Assembly: GCA_965224045.1 (NCBI GenBank)
Contig: CBDCYD010000015.1
Coordinates: forward strand, 806,001 to 870,000
From: Tectiglobus sp965224045
GTDB taxonomy: Bacteria; Pseudomonadota; Alphaproteobacteria; Rhizobiales; Hyphomicrobiaceae
Direction: 5' to 3'
DNA: 64,000 nucleotides
Numbering within the stretch: the first letter of the stretch is position 1; the number at the start of each line of letters is the position of its first letter. Below are positions 58,860-64,000 of the stretch, in pieces. The notes beneath the pieces were generated by a model that saw only the letters and a list, made by a program, of their open reading frames with translations, did no database searches and was not told where the DNA came from. The position numbers and the translations under genes were made by a program.

Positions 58860-58925
58860 ACCCGGTGGCTTAGCGTTGTTCGATTGATATTGCGGCAGTT
58901 CAAACCGCTTAAGGCAGGGCGTAGC

Positions 58926-59243
58926 ATGGGCCGGACAGTGTCATTTGCCTCTCAGACGTCGATTTCGCAGGCAGCGCTTGTCGGTGAGCGCCGCGCGGGA
59001 CTGGTGTACGCGCTCATGAGCCTGGTCTGCATCGTCGGCGTGCCACTCGCCTTCTGGATGGCCGTCCTGGAAGTGATTGCCCCGCACCTGGGACTGGAAC
59101 TTTCCATACATGCGCGTCTTTCAGCAATGCTGGTACTCGGCGGGTTCCTGACGCTTGTCTGGACCATGCTCTGGAATGGCCGGCTTTCCGACAGCCAGCA
59201 AAGTGCACCGCTGCCGCGGGGAAGCACGACCTCGATCCGCTAG
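58926..59243 (+). CDS. Uncharacterised small membrane protein
   Basis: A 105-residue protein with two membrane helices: LVYALMSLVCIVGVPLAFWM with AVLEVIA (about residues 26-52), and SAMLVLGGFLTLVWTMLW (about 66-84). Ends are polar. ATG 58926 follows a weak AGGGCG site. Not recognised. Upstream bases resemble an EcfG promoter, so general stress control is possible. Confidence 0.55.
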   Translation: MGRTVSFASQTSISQAALVGERRAGLVYALMSLVCIVGVPLAFWMAVLEVIAPHLGLELSIHARLSAMLVLGGFLTLVWTMLWNGRLSDSQQSAPLPRGSTTSIR

Positions 59244-59262
59244 AAGCCCTACGTCAGGTCAA

Positions 59263-59382
59263 TTCCGCCTTTGGCGCAAGGAATCTCGCGTCGCCGGCCC
59301 GCACCTCCTCCCGAACGTCAAATACAATGATGCTGTGGGCGGTCGGGAGGGGGAGCGGGATGGTTTCAGCTTAACCTGAAAG
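59263..59382 (-). repeat. GC-rich hairpin repeat family, copy 2
   Basis: Reverse-oriented copy of the element at 17933-18046. On the minus strand it begins CTTTCAGGTTAAGCTGAAAC, then CCCGCTCCCCCTCCCGA, a loop with CATCATTGTATT, the second arm with two mismatches, and ends in AAAGGCGGAA. It lies between the small membrane protein and the convergent cysteine-rich exported protein. Confidence 0.85.
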
Positions 59383-59399
59383 GCTATGGCCCCGTGTGC

Positions 59400-59672
59400 T
59401 CAGCCCCACGTGCAGCGCAGGCGGCGGCAAATCTGGCGGCGCCCTTCGATCGTACAGCTTGCGCGCACGAAACGGCACTGACGGCAGCTGAAAGCGGAAA
59501 TGCACCCGCGGTAAACGCCACCGCGGCGAAAGCGGCACTGGACGACCGTCTGGCAGTCCCTCTGAACGTTGATCTGTGCGCCCTGGCTCGTTTGCGCCAT
59601 GGCCGCCGCTGCCTGAAACACGACTGCAACCAGGGCAGCCAACAGGATGGTTAAACTCGACAATCCGCGCAT
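59400..59672 (-). CDS. Small secreted cysteine-rich protein
   Basis: This 90-residue protein has a clear signal peptide (SLTILLAALVAVVFQAAAAM, cut near AMA-QTS). The mature part has about 63 residues with 8 cysteines (40, 46, 57, 63, 66, 73, 82, 87) and many Arg, e.g. CRFRRGGVYRGCISAFSCRQ. Its net charge is strongly positive. GGGAG lies about 7 bases before ATG 59672. It looks like a disulfide-stabilised basic exported peptide. The function is unknown; no known defensin-type pattern could be assigned. Confidence 0.72.
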   Translation of the reverse strand: MRGLSSLTILLAALVAVVFQAAAAMAQTSQGAQINVQRDCQTVVQCRFRRGGVYRGCISAFSCRQCRFVRASCTIEGRRQICRRLRCTWG

Positions 59673-59844
59673 CGCCGTCTCCCACGCATGCAACACCACG
59701 TGAGCTTCCGACAACCGTCGCGTCATCGCAACGTGCGATCGCGCAACCCACAGGAATTCCCCTGATTGTGCCTGGTGAGCAACGCCCGTCTGGCCTGCGG
59801 GCGCGGGGCGGACATGCGGCCTCACGGTTGAGACCGCGCAGGGC

Positions 59845-60744
59845 CTATTCGGCCGCCGCCGTTGCCTGGTCCGGCTGTACTTCCGCCATGTAGTCTCGCA
59901 GGAGCGTTTCACAGACCTTGCCGGGCTGGAACATGTACTCGCCGATCTCCTTGATCGGAGTGACTTCGGCCGCGGTACCGACCATGAAGCACTCGTTGAA
60001 GTCGTTGAGTTCGTCCGGCATGATGACACGGTCGATGCATTTGTAGCCGCGCCGCCCAGCGAGTTCCATGACGGTGCGGCGGGTGATGCCGTCAAGGAAG
60101 CAGTCCGGCGTCGGGGAGTGCAGTTCATTTCCGCTGACGAAGAAGATGTTTCCGCTAGTGCACTCGGAGATCCGGCCGCGCCAGTCGAGCATCAGCGCTT
60201 CGGCATAGCCGTCCTTTTCCGCGCGGTGCTTTTCGATGGTGCCGATCATGTAAAGACCGGTCGCCTTGGTGCAGGCTGGTGCCGTTGCCGGATCCGGCCG
60301 GCGGTACTTGGCCCAGGCCACGCGAATTCCCTTGAGGCGCTCCTCCATCGGGAAATACGAGCCCCAATCCCAGGCCGCGATCGCCAGATTTATTTTTGTC
60401 GCCTGGGCCGAGACGCCCATCATCTCACTGCCACGCCAGGCGATCGGGCGGACGTAACAATCGACGAGGTTGTTGGCGGCAATAACCTGGCGGCAGGCCT
60501 CGTCGATTTCCGCGACCGAATAAGGAATCTCGAAGTCAAGCGCCTTGGCACCATCGACGAGACGCTGGGAGTGCTCGGTCAGCTTGTAGATCACGCCGTT
60601 GTAAGCGCGTTCCCCCTCAAACACCGCGCTCGCGTAGTGCAGGCCGTGGGTCAGCAAATGAACCGTGGCTTCGCGCCACGGCACCAGTTCGCCATTGTAC
60701 CAGATCAACCCGTCTCGATCGTCGAACGGCATAATGTCGGCCAT
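59845..60744 (-). CDS. ilvE: Branched-chain amino acid aminotransferase
   Basis: This 299-residue fold-type IV PLP enzyme makes Leu, Ile and Val from their 2-oxo acids. It starts FDDRDGLIWYNGELVPWREA and THGLHYASAVFEGERAYNGV, both family-typical. The PLP lysine is K160 in ACTKATGLYMIGTIEKHRAE. Further motifs are EALMLDWRGRISECTSGNIF and LDGITRRTVMELAGRRGYKC. GGAGG precedes ATG 60744 by about 8 bases. It is divergent from the MarR-type regulator, 168 bases away. Confidence 0.95.
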   Translation of the reverse strand: MADIMPFDDRDGLIWYNGELVPWREATVHLLTHGLHYASAVFEGERAYNGVIYKLTEHSQRLVDGAKALDFEIPYSVAEIDEACRQVIAANNLVDCYVRPIAWRGSEMMGVSAQATKINLAIAAWDWGSYFPMEERLKGIRVAWAKYRRPDPATAPACTKATGLYMIGTIEKHRAEKDGYAEALMLDWRGRISECTSGNIFFVSGNELHSPTPDCFLDGITRRTVMELAGRRGYKCIDRVIMPDELNDFNECFMVGTAAEVTPIKEIGEYMFQPGKVCETLLRDYMAEVQPDQATAAAE

Positions 60745-60912
60745 GGCAAATTCCTCCCTCGCGCGTTTCGGAGGCCCCAATTCATGGTGTGTGGTTGCCG
60801 ATCCCACTTACCGATCGCCACCCGCCGGGGGCGCTTGAGCAATCCTGCCAAAAACGGCAAACGCAAGCGAAATGACTTGCCACGCGTATCAAGTGGCGCC
60901 AAATAAGTCAAC

Positions 60913-61485
60913 ATGGCTGACATAAATTCAGGATCGAACGGTGCCGGCGTTCGCCAACGCGCCCATCATCCCGGCGATGATCCTGCGCGCAAGGAGCCGC
61001 CGCTCGACGTCGCGCATATCGCCTTCGTCGAATTGCTGTTCTTCGCCTATCGCGATTTCACCGGGGAGCCCGATGCGCTGCTGCACGACTATGCGTTTGG
61101 CCGGGCACACCACCGGGTATTGCACTTCGTCCACCGAAATCCGGGCCTTCGCGTGGCAGATTTGCTCGACACCCTGAAGATCACCAAGCAAAGCCTCGCC
61201 CGCGTCCTCAAGCAATTGATCGATGACGGCTTCGTTCTGCAAGAGACCGGCGCATCGGACCGACGCCAGCGGCTGCTGTTCGTCACCGAGCGCGGGCGGG
61301 CATTGGCGCGGCGGCTCGCCAACCTGCAAACCGAGCGGATCAAAGGTGCGCTGCGCGATGCCGGTCCAGACTCGCGCGCGGCCGTCGCCCGGTTCCTTCT
61401 CGCTATGGTTTCTCCCGAAGATCGCGCTAAGGTGCTCGATCTCGTCGGGGAACCGGCGAAAGGCCTGGTTGACGAAAATCGATAG
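60913..61485 (+). CDS. petP: MarR-family transcriptional regulator, PetP-like
   Basis: The 190-residue winged-helix regulator reads VELLFFAYRDFTGEPDALLH and GRAHHRVLHFVHRNPGLRVA, then the recognition-helix region ITKQSLARVLKQLIDDGFVL and wing ETGASDRRQRLLFVTERGRA. It corresponds to PetP of Rhodobacter capsulatus, which is paired with the response regulator PetR. The petR-like gene begins 9 bases after its stop. Ligand and targets are unknown here, and no cytochrome bc1 genes are in the window. Confidence 0.85.
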   Translation: MADINSGSNGAGVRQRAHHPGDDPARKEPPLDVAHIAFVELLFFAYRDFTGEPDALLHDYAFGRAHHRVLHFVHRNPGLRVADLLDTLKITKQSLARVLKQLIDDGFVLQETGASDRRQRLLFVTERGRALARRLANLQTERIKGALRDAGPDSRAAVARFLLAMVSPEDRAKVLDLVGEPAKGLVDENR

Positions 61486-61494
61486 GACATCACT

Positions 61495-62205
61495 GTGGAT
61501 CGACCCGCGCACGCCAGTCAGGACAACCTGCCCGACAATGCTCCCCATGCTCTGGTCGTCGATGATGATCAGCGGATTCGAGACCTGCTGACACGCTATT
61601 TAATGAACAACGGTATTCGCGTGACGCCGGCAGCGGACGCGGCTGCGGCCCGGGCCGCAATGCGCGGATTGAGTTTCGACATCATCGTCCTCGACGTGAT
61701 GATGCCGGGTGAAAACGGGCTCGAGCTGGCACGTGACCTCAAATCCGAACTGTCGATCCCGATCTGCATGCTCACCGCCCAGGCTGATGCGGATGCCCGG
61801 ATCGAAGGCCTCGAGGCGGGGGTCGATGACTACCTGCCGAAACCATTCGAGCCGCGCGAATTGCTGTTGCGGCTGCAAAATATCCTGAAGCGCGGTGCGC
61901 CAGCCGGCAACAGCGAAGAAATCCGTATGGGTGAGTTGGTTTTCCACTGCGAACGCGGTGAGTTGCGGCGCGGTGAGGAAACCCTGAAGCTGACGGAGCG
62001 CGAGCGCGATCTTCTCAAGCTCTTTGCACAACGGCCGGGTTCACCGATCGCGCGGCATGAGCTGGCCAATGACGATTCGACCGGCAGCGAGCGGGCTATA
62101 GACGTGCAAATCAACCGCCTGCGCCGAAAAATCGAGGCCGACCCTTCGAACCCGGTCTATCTGCAAACCGTGCGTGGCAAGGGGTATATTCTCTATACCG
62201 ACTAG
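61495..62205 (+). CDS. petR: OmpR-family response regulator, PetR-like
   Basis: This 236-residue protein has a receiver domain (acidic pocket VVDDDQ at 22-26, phospho-acceptor D67 in IIVLDVMMPGENG, lysine in YLPKPFEPRELLLRLQNI). A winged-helix DNA-binding domain follows: LTERERDLLKLFAQRPGSPI, then DVQINRLRRKIEADPSNPVY with LQTVRGKGYIL. The start is GTG 61495. It lies between the MarR-type gene and a histidine kinase in one transcription unit, so the kinase is its likely partner. Confidence 0.93.
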   Translation: MDRPAHASQDNLPDNAPHALVVDDDQRIRDLLTRYLMNNGIRVTPAADAAAARAAMRGLSFDIIVLDVMMPGENGLELARDLKSELSIPICMLTAQADADARIEGLEAGVDDYLPKPFEPRELLLRLQNILKRGAPAGNSEEIRMGELVFHCERGELRRGEETLKLTERERDLLKLFAQRPGSPIARHELANDDSTGSERAIDVQINRLRRKIEADPSNPVYLQTVRGKGYILYTD

Positions 62206-62338
62206 AGGCGCGGCGACCGGGCCTGCTTTGGAACACGCCACGGCAGGTCTTCGGGTTGTGAACACGCTGTGCTATCGGTGTCGATGCCGGTGCGCTGCTT
62301 GCGTGTTGGACGGCGCGGTCAAACCATCGGGCCAGATC

Positions 62339-63790
62339 ATGGTTGCGACGAACGAAGGCGAGCAAAGAGCTGCGCGGCCGTCCTGGCCGCCAACGCGTGC
62401 GCAACTTGTTCAGCTAGGTGCAGACACGCGCAGTTGGCTTGTCAAAGCCGGCAAGTTCCTGCAGCGACGGCTTGCCGACGTGCTGCCCAAGGGCCTTTAT
62501 ACCCGCGCGCTCATCATCATTATCGCGCCGATCGTGCTGCTTGAAGGGGTTGTCGCATTCATCTTCATGGAACGGCACTGGCAGGCTGTGACCCGGCGCC
62601 TTTCGGAAGCAACCGCGCGGGACGTTGCCGCCGTCGTCGAACTCTACAAGGACTACCGCAAGAAGGACGATTACAGCTCGCTCGTCAGGCTTGCCCGCGA
62701 CCAGCTCAATCTGCAGGTGCAGGTGCTGCCGGCCGGTGACCTGCCATCGGTGCAGCCTAAGCCGTTTTTCTCGCTATTGGACAAGACGCTGTCGAACGAG
62801 ATCCGCCTCAGGATCAAGGATACGCCGTTCTGGATCGACACAGTGGGCGATTCCGATCATGTGGAAATCAAGATCAAGCTCAAGAAGGCGATCCTGAGTT
62901 TCGTTGCGCAGCGTAGTCAGACGTATGCCTCCAACTCACACATCTTCCTGATCTGGATGGTCGTCACGTCTGTGGTCCTGCTAACCGTTGCCATCCTTTT
63001 CCTGCGCAACCAGATCCGTCCGATCCTGCGGCTTGCAGAAGCGGCCGACGCATTCGGCAAGGGGCGGCCGGTGTCGGACGATTTCCAGCCGCGCGGTGCA
63101 AGAGAGGTGCGCCAGGCGGCGATCGCGTTCCTCGAAATGCGCGACCGCATTACCCAGCACGTCGACCAACGCACAGCGATGTTGGCGGGCGTTAGCCATG
63201 ACCTGCGGACCGTGTTGACGCGCTTCAAGTTGGAACTGGCGCTGCTGCCGACCGGGCCGGAATCGCAGGCCCTGGAGCACGACGTCAACGAAATGCAGCA
63301 CATGCTGGAGGAATACCTCGCCTTCGCGAAAGGCGACGGTGGCGAGGAAGCAGCGCCGACGCCACTGCGCCAATTGATCGAAGAGGTCTGCAGCCAGCAA
63401 CAGGTGCTCGGCGTCAAGATCACCTTCATGCAGAGTAAGCGGCGGCGCGAGCTGATGGTGCCGCTCAAGCGGCAGGCGTTCAAGCGCGCGCTGACCAATC
63501 TCGTCAGCAACGCGGCGCGGTTCGGGAACGAAGTCGTCATCCGCGCCGCGAAGGCGCGCAAATGGGTTATCATCGAGGTCGAGGACGACGGGCCCGGGAT
63601 ACCTGAGAACGAGCGTGAAAACGTGTTCCGGCCGTTTTACAGGCTCGACCACGCACGCAACCAGGATAGCGGAAACTCCGGCCTGGGCCTCGCGATCACA
63701 CGCGACATCGCGCGCAGCCACGGCGGCGACGTGACGCTCGGCAAGAGTGCGATGGGCGGGCTTAGAGCGGTCATCAGAATTCCGCTCTGA
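62339..63790 (+). CDS. Membrane sensor histidine kinase
   Basis: This protein of 483 residues is an EnvZ-like kinase. A first membrane helix (ALIIIIAPIVLLEGVVAFIF, about 57-76) is followed by a periplasmic domain of about 125 residues, then a second helix (FLIWMVVTSVVLLTVAILFL, about 203-222) and a HAMP linker. The phospho-acceptor is H287 in MLAGVSHDLRTVLTRFKLEL. The ATPase domain has the N box ALTNLVSNAARFG, DDGPGIP, and the G2 box SGNSGLGLAITRDIARSHGG. ATG 62339 starts a cytoplasmic N-terminus. It follows the petR-like gene by 133 bases. The periplasmic signal is unknown. Confidence 0.93.
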   Translation: MVATNEGEQRAARPSWPPTRAQLVQLGADTRSWLVKAGKFLQRRLADVLPKGLYTRALIIIIAPIVLLEGVVAFIFMERHWQAVTRRLSEATARDVAAVVELYKDYRKKDDYSSLVRLARDQLNLQVQVLPAGDLPSVQPKPFFSLLDKTLSNEIRLRIKDTPFWIDTVGDSDHVEIKIKLKKAILSFVAQRSQTYASNSHIFLIWMVVTSVVLLTVAILFLRNQIRPILRLAEAADAFGKGRPVSDDFQPRGAREVRQAAIAFLEMRDRITQHVDQRTAMLAGVSHDLRTVLTRFKLELALLPTGPESQALEHDVNEMQHMLEEYLAFAKGDGGEEAAPTPLRQLIEEVCSQQQVLGVKITFMQSKRRRELMVPLKRQAFKRALTNLVSNAARFGNEVVIRAAKARKWVIIEVEDDGPGIPENERENVFRPFYRLDHARNQDSGNSGLGLAITRDIARSHGGDVTLGKSAMGGLRAVIRIPL

Positions 63791-63827
63791 TCCAGCTGCC
63801 GGCCAGCGCTTTTGCCGGTGACACGGC

Positions 63828-64000
63828 TCAGTGCATTCGCCCGCCGTTCGGCACAGGGCGTCCAGGCTGGATCAGTACGATATCGCCATTCTCGTCGGCA
63901 AAGCCCAAGGTCAGGACTTCGGACATGAACTTGCCGATCTGGCGCGGCGGGAAGTTTACGACGGCGGCGATCTGCTGGCCGATGAGCTGCTCGGGCGTGT
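63828..64000 (-). CDS. csaA: tRNA-binding chaperone-like protein CsaA, C-terminal part (5' end outside window)
   Basis: The minus-strand frame is open to the right edge and gives 56 C-terminal residues. They read LIGQQIAAVVNFPPRQIGKF, then SEVLTLGFADENGDIVLIQP, then GRPVPNGGRMH and a stop. This matches the end of CsaA, an OB-fold dimer that binds tRNA and is proposed to act as a secretion chaperone. The N-terminal half lies outside the window. It converges on the histidine kinase gene. Confidence 0.9.
   Translation of the reverse strand, partial: TPEQLIGQQIAAVVNFPPRQIGKFMSEVLTLGFADENGDIVLIQPGRPVPNGGRMH

Overview
The window is GC-rich, densely coded bacterial chromosome, most likely an alphaproteobacterium of the Hyphomicrobiales (Rhizobiales). 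The evidence is gene content and order: an M48 protease end, a DsbA-like protein, accB-accC-aat-DUF2155-NDUFA12 in one block, a B12-dependent ribonucleotide reductase, pgsA-moaD-moaE, and a PetP/PetR-type regulator pair with a histidine kinase. No rRNA, tRNA, CRISPR array, phage or intact insertion sequence was seen.

Layout. 1-6 kb: envelope and redox proteins, then the two acetyl-CoA carboxylase subunits, Aat and a complex I accessory subunit. 6-15 kb: nrdJ with two unrecognised followers, a SAF-domain dehydrogenase-like protein, a basic RlpA-like protein that overlaps it tail to tail, and a CinA-type protein. 15.5-23 kb: sfsA between two inverted repeat copies, an OmpA-family protein, msrB-msrA, a secreted hydrolase and an EF-G paralogue. 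23-27 kb: hydrolase, aspartate aminotransferase and a cysteine-rich exported protein. 27.4-33.5 kb: a catabolic cluster (hydantoinase/oxoprolinase A and B, a dialkylglycine-decarboxylase-like aminotransferase, a methyltransferase) in which the second and third genes carry three apparent +1 frameshifts. 33.8-35.1 kb: a gene-poor patch. 35-45 kb: transporters, small membrane proteins, a pentapeptide-repeat protein and an enlarged UvrB. 45-50 kb: accessory genes (SnoaL/NTF2-like, DehI-like, PhyH-like, JmjC/cupin-like, GNAT/CelD-like). 50-54 kb: pgsA-moaD-moaE and gnd-gntK. 54-58.8 kb: a flavin reductase and flavin monooxygenase pair, a phytoene-desaturase-like oxidoreductase and a 2-hydroxyacid dehydrogenase. 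59-64 kb: a second cysteine-rich exported peptide, ilvE, the MarR/response-regulator/kinase trio and the end of csaA.

The least ordinary content lies between and beside the genes. One family of CTAG-edged palindromic repeats occurs at five loci (15.4, 16.3, 25.9, 38.3 and 53.6 kb). A second family, a long GC-rich hairpin with a conserved loop, occurs twice in opposite orientations (17.9 and 59.3 kb). Three further long inverted repeats are present. A secreted 210-residue protein carries a cysteine pattern matching the pacifastin protease-inhibitor signature. The three frameshifts are all single-base insertions within about 1.3 kb, in a window whose other genes read through cleanly. No complete, obviously new multi-gene defence or mobile system was found.
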